A program made the position numbers and the translations under genes. The notes beneath the pieces were generated by a model. The model was not told where the DNA came from. It made no database searches and saw only the letters and a program-made list of their open reading frames with translations. This document shows positions 1 to 8,674 of a stretch of 52,303 nucleotides of DNA, piece after piece (position 1 is the stretch's first letter; each line of letters opens with the position of its first letter). Origin of the DNA: Desulfobacteraceae bacterium. Its GTDB lineage: Bacteria > Desulfobacterota > Desulfobacteria > Desulfobacterales > ETH-SRB1. The DNA is taken from NCBI GenBank assembly GCA_028571455.1, contig JAPVVG010000119.1, positions 1 through 52,303 of the forward strand, written 5' to 3'.

Positions 1-210
1 TGATATCCTCATAATCTCATCTCGGGTCAAAACAAACATAAAATCTTCTGGGAAACGCTTGATATTTCTCCCGACAGCTTGATTAAGTACTCTTGTTTCA
101 ACCTCATAGAGGTTCGCTAAGTCTCTGTCCAACATAACTTTCTGACCGCGGATGAGAACAATCGACTGCTTAATTCTCTCAACAGAAATCATAATCTCTT
201 TTTCATCCAT
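1..210 (-). CDS. ORF6N-domain protein (partial, runs off left edge)
   Basis: Seventy codons are open to the window edge, starting ATG at 210 with GGAGG 7 nt upstream. The translation contains [19 protein letters not shown] and [10 protein letters not shown], the recognisable core of the ORF6N domain (KilA-N/antirepressor-like, common in phages and mobile elements and thought to bind DNA). The C-terminal half lies outside the window, so the full domain layout is unknown. A second, broken ORF6N fragment lies directly upstream at 260-388, so the left edge is probably an old mobile-element region. The family assignment is firm; the cellular role is not. Confidence 0.75.
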   Translation of the reverse strand, partial: MDEKEIMISVERIKQSIVLIRGQKVMLDRDLANLYEVETRVLNQAVGRNIKRFPEDFMFVLTRDEIMRIS

Positions 211-259
211 CAGTTATCCTCCATTTATTCTAAACTGCAGAAAGTCATTTTTCTGATCT

Positions 260-388
260 TTAGAACATTGCCACACCCTGTTCAGTAAAGGCAAAAGGTG
301 AATACTTTGAGTGTTGCCCTCTTTTTAAGGTCACATTTTGTGACCTTAAAGATTGATTTTCCTCTTTTGTCAGTTCAAACATAAAATC
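260..388 (-). pseudogene. ORF6N-domain remnant
   Basis: In one frame the minus strand reads DFMFELTKEE ... SKYSPFAFTEQGVAMF then stop. This is the middle of an ORF6N domain, continuing past the point where the neighbouring intact ORF6N reading leaves the window. It has no start codon or N-terminal half and stops about where the domain core ends, so it is a fragment. Its upstream end overlaps the hsdR-like remnant in another frame, which suggests an illegitimate junction between two decayed genes. Confidence 0.6.
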
Positions 389-510
389 ATTATCTTGTCA
401 TTCACTTCAAGCGCAATATTGGCCGGGCCTTTTTCATCATCAAAAAAACGCCACCCTGCATGCTGAAGGAGCCTATTGATTCTTATCCTTGCTTTAGTTT
501 CTTTTTCCAT
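370..510 (-). pseudogene. Type I restriction HsdR N-terminal fragment
   Basis: This is a 46-codon reading from ATG at 510. It contains ARIRINRLLQHAGWRFFDDE followed by KGPANIALE, a pattern I recognise from the extreme N-terminus of EcoEI-like type I restriction subunit R proteins, which normally run to many hundreds of residues. Here the sequence drifts into unrelated codons and stops. No nuclease or helicase motif and no hsdM/hsdS genes are visible. It is read as a truncated remnant fused to the ORF6N fragment. Confidence 0.5.
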
Positions 511-526
511 AAGTTTATCTTACAAC

Positions 527-718
527 TCAAAGCCTCCGGGCCTTTCTCCAGAAGCATTTCCCGGGACCGATTCCCTTCAGGCCCTCGAAAAGAAAAAGCC
601 CTGAAGATTCCTTTGAAGATGAAAACCGCACATTGATTTCATCAAGAACCTTAATAACATCTGTGGTTGGATCGGAAATCGTCTCTTGCCGTGGTTTCAG
701 AAATGCGGAGTAGCCCAT
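527..718 (-). CDS. Short hypothetical ORF, possibly a remnant
   Basis: This is a 63-codon ORF starting MGYSAFLKPRQETISDPT. I do not recognise a family, and I see no signal peptide, membrane segment or clear ribosome binding site. It directly precedes the hsdR and ORF6N fragments on the same strand, so it may be another piece of the same decayed region. It could equally be non-coding. Confidence 0.2.
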   Translation of the reverse strand: MGYSAFLKPRQETISDPTTDVIKVLDEINVRFSSSKESSGLFLFEGLKGIGPGKCFWRKARRL

Positions 719-1542
719 TGAAAGCCCTCTTCTTGAAAATGAAGAATTTAGATTATGAACAGGATCGCCTGGATGATAATTTTAATATTAAAGCATAGAT
801 AGCGGTTTTGTGTCAATTTGTTCTGTATTGACCAAAAGAATATTGAATGTCCGATTGTTCCAAATCTGATTTTTACAAATGAACCAGCGATGAAACATAT
901 TGCGCTATTGGTATGCAGGATGTCAAGCCGGGCGACACTGGCGCCGATGATGGGATATAGGGAAAATTTTTCCTATTGACAAATATAAGCTCTTTGGTAT
1001 GGCGCTGCCTGAACGCAGAGGGAAAAAGAGCGATAGGTGTTGAAGACAAGCGGAAAACACGGTATCTTGAACGAAGTTCTCACGCTTTGGTCGAAAAATA
1101 AGCCCAAAACCCCTTGCGCTGCAGATTGAGGCAAGTCGTGCCTGTGCAGGACGCACAGACAGGAGTCGCCAGGAATCGGCCCTGTCAGGGATCAGTTTAA
1201 ACAGGGCCAAACTTGTCCTACCCTACCCTGAAATTCTGATCCCCGACTCCTGACCGCTGACTTCTGACTCCTACCTCGGATCCCTAACCTATGATCTCTG
1301 ACTTCTGATCTCTGACTTCTGATCTCTGACTTCCGACCTCTGGCTTAAAACTCTATCGCCAGTCTGGCAAAGACTTCTTTGTGCTTTTTCTTTGACATTT
1401 TTCAAGAAAACTCTTATTTAAAAAAAGAGCCCAAAAAGGCATAGAACCCTCCTTCGGGGAAATTTGTCTTTGGGGGCTTGATAGGGTCTGCGAGGGGAAT
1501 GGCCGCCAAACCGATTTCCCCTTGCTGACCCCCCCTTCCTAT
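719..1542. other. Gene-free stretch with word repeats
   Basis: I find no convincing gene here; a 95-codon minus-strand ORF at 923-1210 has no family likeness. At 1248-1346 short words such as CTGACTTCTGATCT recur imperfectly, the same type of repeat seen at 17860-17936 and 35280-35360. A short inverted repeat (GGCCCTGT ... ACAGGGCC) lies near 1178-1208. The segment 1375-1540 follows the end of the feo operon and is a plausible place for its transcription end. Confidence 0.5.
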
Positions 1543-2358
1543 TTATTTCATATCCACTGCCTTGATCCAGATGACCGCATCTGCATTGAATTTTTCACCT
1601 TTATGTTCTTTTTCAGGACCCACGCCAAGGGCTGCAAACCCCCACCATCCGGCTACGGGAATGCCGAAGGAAAACTCGCCGTTTGCATTGGCTTTAATGG
1701 TCATGGTGACAAAGGCATCCTGTGGGGCCTCAAAGTAGTTCGACCTGGCAAAGGCGTTTTTGTCCATGAGAATATCGTGATTGATGTATTCCACCTCGAT
1801 ATCGCAATTCGGAACAGGTTTGCCTTCGCTGAGGACAACCCCGCGAAATACATTGCCGGTCCACAGGGCATAGGGCTTGTCCAAAGGAACAATTTCAGTT
1901 TCCAGACCTGCCGGCTCGGCCCAGTTGCCAGGGATGCCGCCGACATTGACAATCGTTTTTGTGATCTGCTGCATCCAGGCTTCTTCATGCTTGTCATAGT
2001 AAGGCCCGGGAACAAAACAAAACACATGGTCGCCCATACTTCTGACTTTAACGGACGCCTCATAGGCCCTGGCAGCGTTTGCCTTTCCCGTCCAGGTAAT
2101 GGGTTTCAGTTTGCCCTTCAAGTCCGTTTTCTTTACTTTTCCCTCGCCTCTCTGGGAGAGAACATAAAATGCCTTCGGAGTGGTCATTTCCATGGTGTGC
2201 TCATCCGCAAAGGGATGGGTCCAGACGATCTTAAAATCCACTGTTCCGCCCTTTTCCAACGCAATCTCAGGGGTGTACAACATCTGAAAATGCGCATAGG
2301 CAGGAATGCTTAAAGATAATACCGCTAATCCAACAACAATAAACATCAACTTTTTCAT
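1543..2358 (-). CDS. DUF4198-family secreted metal-uptake-associated protein
   Basis: This encodes 271 residues. ATG at 2358 is chosen over an upstream in-frame ATG because AGGAG lies 8 nt before it and the protein then opens with a clean signal peptide (MKKLMFIVVGLAVLSLS, predicted cut after AYA). The mature protein would begin HFQML, exposing an N-terminal histidine. The rest is a beta-rich periplasmic protein of the DUF4198 type, a family found beside nickel/cobalt (NikK-like) and other metal or TonB-linked importers. It is the last gene of the feoA-feoB cluster, 156 bp after the small secreted protein. A role in periplasmic metal delivery is inferred from family and position. Confidence 0.7.
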   Translation of the reverse strand: MKKLMFIVVGLAVLSLSIPAYAHFQMLYTPEIALEKGGTVDFKIVWTHPFADEHTMEMTTPKAFYVLSQRGEGKVKKTDLKGKLKPITWTGKANAARAYEASVKVRSMGDHVFCFVPGPYYDKHEEAWMQQITKTIVNVGGIPGNWAEPAGLETEIVPLDKPYALWTGNVFRGVVLSEGKPVPNCDIEVEYINHDILMDKNAFARSNYFEAPQDAFVTMTIKANANGEFSFGIPVAGWWGFAALGVGPEKEHKGEKFNADAVIWIKAVDMK

Positions 2359-2514
2359 TGTTTTTCTCCTTATCTCATCGTTATTTGTCATTTGTTAATT
2401 AATTGTTCAATCCCCGCCCTTCATCGCTTCGCTCAGTAGAGGCGGGCGGGCCTCAATTATCCAATCATCCAATTCCTAAATTCCTAAATTCCTTAATTCC
2501 TTAATTCCTCAATC

Positions 2515-2838
2515 CTATTCCGTTATCTCTGAGCCCGGAACCTCTACAGCGTGACCCGGACCGGCATCAAAGATGACTGTGTAATCATCTCCAGGCTTTT
2601 TGAAAGTAAACTCACTATCCTCATTCATCTTACCTTCTATAATGACTTTTCCAGATGAATCAACGGCTCTCATAACTACACCGGCCGCCGATGAACCATC
2701 GGAAAAGCCGCCTTCACACGTAATCGTTCCATCCCCATTGTCATAGCAGGAGCACAGCGGGGTATGGGCAAAGGCGTAAGTCGCCATAAAAACCGCCAGC
2801 GCCAGACCTAATGCAAAACCTAAGAACTTTCCTTTCAT
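2515..2838 (-). CDS. Small secreted protein with Cys motif
   Basis: This encodes 107 residues: signal peptide through ATYAFA, then a mature protein starting HTPLCSCYDNGDGTITCEGG, with three early cysteines and an N-terminal histidine. The remainder looks like a small beta-sandwich. Ribosome binding site AAGGAGG precedes ATG 2838, 16 bp after feoB, so it is co-transcribed. I cannot name a family with certainty; such small proteins occur beside DUF4198 genes. Histidine plus cysteines suggest metal or redox binding in the periplasm, which is inference only. Confidence 0.65.
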   Translation of the reverse strand: MKGKFLGFALGLALAVFMATYAFAHTPLCSCYDNGDGTITCEGGFSDGSSAAGVVMRAVDSSGKVIIEGKMNEDSEFTFKKPGDDYTVIFDAGPGHAVEVPGSEITE

Positions 2839-2854
2839 TCTAACACCTCCTTTC

Positions 2855-5362
2855 TTAAGTAAATTCCGGCTCTCTCTTGATGAGACCCATTAATACAAGA
2901 AAAATTAAGGCCAGAATATAAAAAGCGATCATGGCCTGCATTCCGGATAAACCCAATAAATTGCCGCCGGTAAATACAAGAACAGCTATGATTGTTCCTA
3001 AAACAATCGGATAAAAGGTGGCAAAAAGCATCCATTTTGTGCTTCCGGTCTCAAGCCTGATCATCAGCAGTGTGGGAATGCAGGGAGGGTACATGGCCAT
3101 AAAAAGCATGATTGCCAGCACATGGAGAGCTGTCCAACCCTTCTCTTTTTCCTTCATCCTCTCTTCAAGCCTATGCTTCTCCCCTGGTGGTGACTGGTAG
3201 ATACCCCCCAGGGTTGCCACGCTGCTTTCCTTGGCGGCAAATGAACTCATAAGGGCAATATTTACGCGCCAGTTAAATCCTGCCCACCTGGTTAACGGTT
3301 CTATAAAAAGTCCGGCACGGCCCATGTAACTGGTTATAATTGTCTCTTCCTTTATTTCTCTTCGTAGTTTATTGGTGGTTTTACCAAGTTTTTTATAGGC
3401 ATTGTAAACCTTCTTAGCGTGTTTATCTTTTATCATCTCGCCTTTGACTTTATATTTTCCCCTTTTTACGATCTTGAAAAACTCAAAGTTTTTTTCTCTG
3501 AATTCCTGATCAAGGGCCTGCTTTGCCTTTTTGCCTTTAGCGCCCATTTTTGCCTTTTTATAATCTCTCCAATATCTTGTAAATTCCATCAAGTTGTCAC
3601 CTGCCATAAGGCTGGCATAAGGGCTATCCTTCCCTATTTTTTTTAAGAAGGTCTGCTGCGCCTGACCTGACTGGCTTATATAATGAGCTTTTCTCTCTTT
3701 GCTGATACCTGGGAAGTAGATAAGCACATACACGATGACAGAGACTAAAATAACGATAGTGATAATCTTTTTGACAAATAGCCATGTTCTTTCCAGGCAG
3801 CGCCTGAGGACACCCCCTGTGGTGGGTATATGATAGGGCGGCATCTCCATGACAAATGGCGCGCTTTCTTTTTTCCTGAGCACTGTAAGACTTAAGATTT
3901 TAGCTACGGAAAGCGCTATGATTATGGTAATGGTCGCAATAAAAAACATGGCAATCCCTTTATATGCAGCAAAAAACATCCCGATCAGGAGCACATAAAA
4001 AGGGATTTTGGCCAGGCAATTCATCAAGGGTACAATCATAATGGTTGCCAGCCTGGCTTTTTCATCTTTCATGCCCCGGCACGCTAAAACTCCCGGTATA
4101 GCACACCCGCCGACATACAGGCCGCCAATGACCATAGGCAGGACAGACTGGCCATGGAGACCGAAATATCTGAAAATCCTGTCCAGGATAAAGGCCATTC
4201 TGGCCATGTAACCCGTGTCTTCCAGGATGGCTATGAGGGCAAACAGGATAAGAAAAATAGGCACATAATTCAGCACGGCGATGGTTCCGTCTACCACCCA
4301 TATGGGCATGGATCGAAAAAAAGGATCAAAAATAAATCCTTCGGAAGGAAGCAGCGAAGCGATAAGATCCCGGGACCAGGCAAGCACGGGCCAAGTGTAT
4401 TCAGTGATCTTGTAACCCTGGACTATCGCGAGTTCATAAATGAGATAGATGGTGGCGACCAGGATAACCGGGCCAAAATAGCGGCTGCAAGCTACCTGGT
4501 CAATCCTGTCTGTGAGCGTCCTGGTTATCTCTCTACTGCGGGTGACACTCGCCTCCACGATCCTCTGGGCCTCCTGGTGGCGCGTTATGGCTATAACCTT
4601 TTGCGGAGACTTCTTGTGCTCCAGCTTAAAGGCTTCTCTTTTTTCTTCCGCGGACCTCAGTATCACCCCGCTTTTTTGCGAATATTTCCCGACCAGCCTT
4701 TGCGCCTCTTTATCATTTTCCATAAGCTTCACCGCGAGCCATCGAACCGGATAGCGGCCGGAGATTTCCGTCTCCTCTGAAAGGCGTTTTTCCAGAGAGT
4801 CTAAAATTGGTTCAAGATCATCCCCATAGTTGATTCGAAAGGGGGTTACCTGTCCTTTTTTTGAGGTTGACAGGATCGCCTCCTTGAGTTGCTCTTTCCC
4901 TTTGCCTTTGTTTCCCACTGTAGGGACTACAGGCGCTCCCAATTCCTGACTTAACTTTTGGGTGTTGATTTTAATGCCCCGTTTTTCGGCCACATCCATC
5001 ATGTTAAGGTTAATGACAAGGGAAATGTCCATTTCCGCCAATTGAAAGGTTAGATAGAGATTTCTTTCAAGATTAGAGGCATCCACAACATCAACAACTG
5101 CTGCCGGCTTATCATTGAGCAGGAAATCCCTGGCAATGCGCTCTTCCAGTGTGTAGGAGGTTAGACTGTGTGTCCCCGGGAGATCAACCAGTTCAACCCG
5201 ATCATCTTTAAGACGAAAAGAACCACTCTTTTTCTCCACGGTCACGCCTGGATAATTGGCCACATGCTGCCTTGCGCCGGTAAGCATATTGAAAATTGTT
5301 GACTTGCCGGAATTGGGCTGACCGGCCAAGGCCACCATAATTTTTGTGGATGTGTTGCTCAT
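2855..5362 (-). CDS. feoB: Ferrous iron transport protein B
   Basis: This encodes 835 residues. An N-terminal GTPase domain has the P-loop GQPNSGKS near residue 14, the G3 motif DLPGTHSL near 60 and a G4-like NMMD near 120. A helical spacer and a polytopic membrane core follow, containing GGLYVGGCAIPG and SSFAAKESSVATLGG. FeoB is the inner-membrane Fe2+ uptake protein. The protein is longer than most FeoB because of a Lys-rich soluble insertion (about 100 residues) between membrane segments in the second half. Its ATG overlaps the feoA stop by 4 nt (ATGA), indicating translational coupling. Expression is probably governed by the leader RNA at 5603-5702 and a DtxR-type site. Confidence 0.95.
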   Translation of the reverse strand: MSNTSTKIMVALAGQPNSGKSTIFNMLTGARQHVANYPGVTVEKKSGSFRLKDDRVELVDLPGTHSLTSYTLEERIARDFLLNDKPAAVVDVVDASNLERNLYLTFQLAEMDISLVINLNMMDVAEKRGIKINTQKLSQELGAPVVPTVGNKGKGKEQLKEAILSTSKKGQVTPFRINYGDDLEPILDSLEKRLSEETEISGRYPVRWLAVKLMENDKEAQRLVGKYSQKSGVILRSAEEKREAFKLEHKKSPQKVIAITRHQEAQRIVEASVTRSREITRTLTDRIDQVACSRYFGPVILVATIYLIYELAIVQGYKITEYTWPVLAWSRDLIASLLPSEGFIFDPFFRSMPIWVVDGTIAVLNYVPIFLILFALIAILEDTGYMARMAFILDRIFRYFGLHGQSVLPMVIGGLYVGGCAIPGVLACRGMKDEKARLATIMIVPLMNCLAKIPFYVLLIGMFFAAYKGIAMFFIATITIIIALSVAKILSLTVLRKKESAPFVMEMPPYHIPTTGGVLRRCLERTWLFVKKIITIVILVSVIVYVLIYFPGISKERKAHYISQSGQAQQTFLKKIGKDSPYASLMAGDNLMEFTRYWRDYKKAKMGAKGKKAKQALDQEFREKNFEFFKIVKRGKYKVKGEMIKDKHAKKVYNAYKKLGKTTNKLRREIKEETIITSYMGRAGLFIEPLTRWAGFNWRVNIALMSSFAAKESSVATLGGIYQSPPGEKHRLEERMKEKEKGWTALHVLAIMLFMAMYPPCIPTLLMIRLETGSTKWMLFATFYPIVLGTIIAVLVFTGGNLLGLSGMQAMIAFYILALIFLVLMGLIKREPEFT

Positions 5363-5583
5363 AACAGGCTTACCTCCACCTGTTTTGCCTCGGAGTGGCG
5401 CAGGCTGATATGATATCCCTTCAATTCAAACTCGACAGGATCCACAAGAGGCGCATTTCGTATAACTTTTATACGGGTTCCAGGGATAAATCCCATATCC
5501 AGAAGCCGCTGTCCCATAATACCCTCTGAAGTGATATCCACAATCTCGCACTCCTGATCCGGCTTGATTTCGTCTAATGTCAT
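5359..5583 (-). CDS. feoA: FeoA-domain protein
   Basis: This encodes 74 residues, the usual size, and forms one SH3-like FeoA domain (CEIVDITSEG, RLLDMGFIPGTRIKV, SLRHSEAKQVEV). FeoA is a cytoplasmic partner of FeoB that supports Fe2+ uptake. AAGGGGGAA gives a strong ribosome binding site ahead of ATG 5583, just after the U-tract of the upstream terminator, so feoA is the first gene read when the leader is passed. A second FeoA lies with dtxR at 44029-44244. Confidence 0.93.
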   Translation of the reverse strand: MTLDEIKPDQECEIVDITSEGIMGQRLLDMGFIPGTRIKVIRNAPLVDPVEFELKGYHISLRHSEAKQVEVSLL

Positions 5584-5602
5584 TATTCATTCCCCCTTAA
5601 AA

Positions 5603-5702
5603 ACAAAAGGGCGCAACTCGATTGTTTGTTTAATCGTAAGTTACACCTTCACTTTCCTCCCGCCATAAGAAATATGGCGGGAGGACCGTAAGACATCCCT
5701 TA
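5603..5702 (-). ncRNA. Leader RNA copy 1 (candidate riboswitch), ahead of feoAB
   Basis: Read on the minus strand, the leader holds GGGAUGUC at 5699-5692, then UUACG, a long perfect GC hairpin (variable part), then AAAGUGAAGGUGUAAC. The last block is the 5' arm of a hairpin whose 3' arm (AGUUGCGCCC) is followed by U-rich sequence: an intrinsic terminator ending about 20 nt before feoA. UUACG is complementary to part of GGUGUAAC, giving a possible antiterminator. Three more copies occur in this window ahead of other iron-linked genes. The structure and gene context are seen directly; ligand control is inferred. Confidence 0.7.
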
Positions 5703-5713
5703 TAAAAATTTAT

Positions 5714-5765
5714 ATATCTAATTTAATTAGCAGCTACTAATATTCTAAAGGAAAAGCGATGTCAA
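5714..5765 (-). promoter_or_regulatory. feo promoter with DtxR-like operator
   Basis: On the minus strand, TTGACA (5765-5760), exactly 17 bp, then TATTAG (5742-5737). Immediately downstream, around the expected +1, is the near-palindrome ATATCTAATTTAATTAG (plus strand, 5714-5730). The same layout and a matching 17-mer precede leaders 2 and 3, and the dtxR promoter has the same -35/17/-10 layout. Assignment of the operator to the DtxR-type repressor at 44249-44806 is inference. Confidence 0.6.
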
Positions 5766-5870
5766 GATTTTTTTAAAAAAATCTAAAACCTGGTTCAATG
5801 CATCCATATGAGCAAGGGAATACATCAAAGCCCGCTCAGAATGATATGATTCATCCTATAAAAAAATCAG

Positions 5871-6146
5871 GTAACTATTCAGCCACAGATTCACCCCAGT
5901 AGGATCGTCTGACCTACGGGGCAGGCACAGATAAACGCAGATAGGTTTAAATACAAAGAAATCACAGAACATTAAGGATTATATTAACTACTCAGGTGAA
6001 TAGGCTGAAGGCTGAAGGCTTTTAGGAAAAAGACTCACAAAACCCAATAATAGCATAGCCATTCAAGTATACTGTCCCCAAATACAACTTTTGCCGTTGG
6101 GGGGATATCAGTGATGATCAGCGTAGATCTGTGGCTGAATAGTTAC
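5871..6146. repeat. 276-bp element with perfect 20-bp inverted ends
   Basis: The sequence begins GTAACTATTCAGCCACAGAT (5871-5890) and ends with its exact reverse complement (6127-6146). No ORF of note lies inside; the interior includes short phrases such as repeated GGCTGAA words. The form is that of a non-autonomous, MITE-like insertion between the feo and hutW operons. No second copy is in the window and no clear target duplication is visible. Confidence 0.5.
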
Positions 6147-6152
6147 AATTGA

Positions 6153-6572
6153 TCATTGTTTAGGGCTGCGCAAGGTTGGAAGTCTGAGAATGTGTATGCT
6201 TATGCCAACAGCTATCAAAACTAAAATAATCCTGACGGCAATATGATTAAGCAGGAAAATGCATGAATATCCGATTGTGAATATCAAAAGGGACAGAACT
6301 ACAACCTTTTGCCTTAACGAAATCCCCTTACCCTCCCGGTAATTCTTGATATAAGCCCCGAACCATTTGTTGTTAAGGAGCCAGTTGTGAAATCTTTCTG
6401 AACTTCGGGAAAAACAAATAGCGGCAAGCACGAGAAAAGGGGTTGTAGGCAAAAGAGGCAAAACTATCCCGAGCGTTCCAACACCTACAAAGAATATCCC
6501 TGTAATTATCAAGCATATTCTAATTGCGCGGTTCCTGTGCGTAATCACATCTGAAATGGTTGCGTTTTTCAA
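6153..6572 (-). CDS. DUF454 (YbaN-like) inner-membrane protein
   Basis: This encodes 139 residues. The longest ATG reading would overlap the preceding gene by 80 bp; TTG at 6572 has GGAG 7 nt upstream and starts right after the hutW stop, so it is preferred. Membrane segments around ICLIITGIFFVGVGTLGIVLP and VVVLSLLIFTIGYSCIFLL and the motif LPLLPTTPFLVLAAICFSRSS identify DUF454, a small membrane family of unknown function. It is often seen near heme or iron genes; here it is last in the flavodoxin-hutW operon. Confidence 0.8.
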   Translation of the reverse strand: MKNATISDVITHRNRAIRICLIITGIFFVGVGTLGIVLPLLPTTPFLVLAAICFSRSSERFHNWLLNNKWFGAYIKNYREGKGISLRQKVVVLSLLIFTIGYSCIFLLNHIAVRIILVLIAVGISIHILRLPTLRSPKQ

Positions 6573-6574
6573 AA

Positions 6575-8008
6575 TCAGTCTCCAAGATCCATCATGCCGG
6601 GACTGGCCGGTCGCTTTTCGATTACCACAGCAAAATAATCGATCAGCGCCTGGCAAAGGTTTACCTGCCAGAACTCACCTGCCAGGGTCAGCTCCGTCCA
6701 GCCGTCACTCATTTTAATCAGACCAACCTTTTCCCACTGATCAAGGAGAGGAAGGAAGATTTCTTCAAGCTCAAAACCGTAACGTTCTCCAAGCTCTTTT
6801 AAATGGCAGCGCCCTAATTCCATCTGCCCTGCAAGCTCCTTAAACAGGTCGTTATTCTCAGGCTGTTTCATGGACATGGCAATCGGTTTATTACCCTCAT
6901 CAATTCTTCGATAATAACCATCCAGTCTATTGTCCTGGAAGAAGAAGTATCCATCCATCCATCCCCCTGCTCCGGAACCAAAGGGAACACAAACCTTGCC
7001 AGACAGTGCCAGGGCATTATAGATGTTTCTTTCCCTGGTGGCCCTCCCCCAGTGGCTCATGGAAAGGCGCCTGTATCTTGCATGCTGCATGATTTCTACC
7101 CCTTTTGCAAACATGTCGGCCTGCATCCTGATATCAGCAGGTGGCGCTATCGTTTTTTTCCGGGCAGCCTCTTCAAGCCTCCCCTTCTTAAAGATATTCA
7201 ACTGGTATAGATCCACGCCATCCAGTCTCAATTCGATATATTTTCTTACATCCCCTTCCCATATCTCCATGGTCTGGTAAGGAAGACCATAAATCAAATC
7301 AATTACCATAGCGGTCTGGTCAAGGCTGTTTATATATTTTAATCTCTCTGCAACCTTTTCTCCTGTTTCGATACGCCCCATCTTCCTGCGCACCTGGGTA
7401 TCAAAACTCTGAACCCCTATAGAGAAACGATTAACCCCTCCCTCTATGCAGGCAAAGACCTTATCATCTGAAAAATGATAAACTCTCCCTTCAACCGTAA
7501 TCTCGCAATCATTGGCCAGAGGCAGATGTTTTTGGATTACTTTCAGGAGCCTCAAAAGGTTTTCATGCCTCAGTGCGCTCGGGGTTCCTCCTCCTAAGTA
7601 GATGGCATGAAAAGGATGGGATTTGATAAAGGGAGTCTTCGCCACCATCTCCAGTTCCCGGATAACATAATCGACATAACGATTCTCTTCCTCACCATCC
7701 TTAAAGGGGTTTAAATAAAAGCCGCAATAAAGACAGTGTGTCTCACAAAATGGTATATGGAAATAGGCGGCTCTTTTTCCTTTCTTCCCCTCCCCGGCCA
7801 TAATCCGGCTCCACACCTCGCCGACGCTTTCAGGGTCCAGAGGCCGACCCCTGGCCCCTGGATGCACTGCGCTCTTTTTGTCAAAGGCCGCATGCAATGG
7901 ATCGCCATTTTCATTGGCAAAGAACCTTCGCTGATCCTGTGGAGTCATTTCAGAGGTATGACGGTTAAGCGTCCCGATATTCATTTTATGTTTTGTTTTA
8001 TCTTTCAT
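6575..8008 (-). CDS. hutW: HutW/ChuW-family anaerobic heme-degrading radical SAM enzyme
   Basis: This encodes 477 residues. The radical SAM cluster motif is C88-x3-C92-x2-C95 (CETHCLYC), followed by the HemN-type stretch YLGGGTPSAL and a HemN-like C-terminal winged-helix segment. The N-terminal extension before the barrel and the SVGEVWSRIM region match the HutW/ChuW branch, which opens heme without oxygen as radical SAM methyltransferases, rather than HemN or HemW; the branch call is from memory of the family. AGGAG lies 8 nt before ATG 8008. It is preceded by a flavodoxin that could supply electrons and lies downstream of leader RNA copy 2. Confidence 0.8.
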   Translation of the reverse strand: MKDKTKHKMNIGTLNRHTSEMTPQDQRRFFANENGDPLHAAFDKKSAVHPGARGRPLDPESVGEVWSRIMAGEGKKGKRAAYFHIPFCETHCLYCGFYLNPFKDGEEENRYVDYVIRELEMVAKTPFIKSHPFHAIYLGGGTPSALRHENLLRLLKVIQKHLPLANDCEITVEGRVYHFSDDKVFACIEGGVNRFSIGVQSFDTQVRRKMGRIETGEKVAERLKYINSLDQTAMVIDLIYGLPYQTMEIWEGDVRKYIELRLDGVDLYQLNIFKKGRLEEAARKKTIAPPADIRMQADMFAKGVEIMQHARYRRLSMSHWGRATRERNIYNALALSGKVCVPFGSGAGGWMDGYFFFQDNRLDGYYRRIDEGNKPIAMSMKQPENNDLFKELAGQMELGRCHLKELGERYGFELEEIFLPLLDQWEKVGLIKMSDGWTELTLAGEFWQVNLCQALIDYFAVVIEKRPASPGMMDLGD

Positions 8009-8031
8009 CAGTGCTTCTCCTGAGATTTACA

Positions 8032-8571
8032 TTAAAATCTTCCCTCCAGTCGGGATAAGGCTTTTTCGACAAACTCCCAGACCTCCAGCTTATTCATCAG
8101 GGTTCGGTAAGGAACCTCTGTGAAATTGCGTTTAAGAATTTTATTATAAAAGGTCATAAGCAGATTATAGTCCTTTTCGTTAAGCTTTTTCGGGTTGATC
8201 TCCCCGGACAGAACCCCGGCGTGAATAGGAAGTTGATCTTTAAAGAGATCAAGAAGCGGCTTTAGATAGTTCCAGCCTCCATGTATCTTTCCCCGCATAT
8301 AGACCCCTTTGGTATCAAGGCAGACAGCAAAGAGGACCACTTTTTGATCTTTCATAAAAGTTAGGTGCTTCTCGGCATATTCCACTATCTCCTTGCTCAC
8401 CACTTCATTGTAAACGCCACCACCTAAAAGGACCAGTTCATAACCTTCCGGCTCGGGCGCCTTCTCTACCGGATAAACGTCCACACTCTCCCAAGGCAGG
8501 CGTTCGGCAATCCAGCGGCCAATCTCAAGGGTCGAACCATAACGGCTCGCACACACAATCATAGTTTTCAT
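8032..8571 (-). CDS. Flavodoxin-domain protein (HemG-like)
   Basis: This encodes 179 residues from ATG 8571 (GGAGG 7 nt upstream); the longer in-frame start has no ribosome site. The N-terminus MKTMIVCASRYGSTLEIGRWIA is a flavodoxin phosphate-binding loop, and LGGGVYNEVVSKEIVEYAEKH and VVLFAVCLDT fit flavodoxin or menaquinone-dependent protoporphyrinogen oxidase HemG-like folds. Located 23 bp before hutW, it is best explained as the FMN electron donor for anaerobic heme breakdown. A role in heme synthesis is the alternative. Confidence 0.8.
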   Translation of the reverse strand: MKTMIVCASRYGSTLEIGRWIAERLPWESVDVYPVEKAPEPEGYELVLLGGGVYNEVVSKEIVEYAEKHLTFMKDQKVVLFAVCLDTKGVYMRGKIHGGWNYLKPLLDLFKDQLPIHAGVLSGEINPKKLNEKDYNLLMTFYNKILKRNFTEVPYRTLMNKLEVWEFVEKALSRLEGRF

Positions 8572-8674
8572 CCGGTAGCCTCCTTTCAAATTTATCTCTT
8601 AACATCAATTGTTTAACATCTATCCTTGCACTTCTCAATAAATTCGGGCGATCTCCGGAAGTTGTGATTTTTTC

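Noticed and set aside
923-1210. 95-codon minus-strand ORF
   Set aside because: Composition is not protein-like, there is no ribosome site, and it overlaps small inverted and word repeats.
1522-2313. 263-codon plus-strand ORF
   Set aside because: It is antisense to the well-supported DUF4198 gene and has no family likeness.
4154-4780. 208-codon plus-strand ORF inside feoB
   Set aside because: It is an antisense shadow of the conserved FeoB membrane domain.
5603-5702. Glycine, fluoride, Moco, NiCo or Mn (yybP-ykoY) riboswitch as identity of the leader RNA
   Set aside because: From memory of their consensus sequences, none contains the GGGAUGUC and AAAGUGAAGGYGUAAC blocks; a covariance search is needed to be certain.
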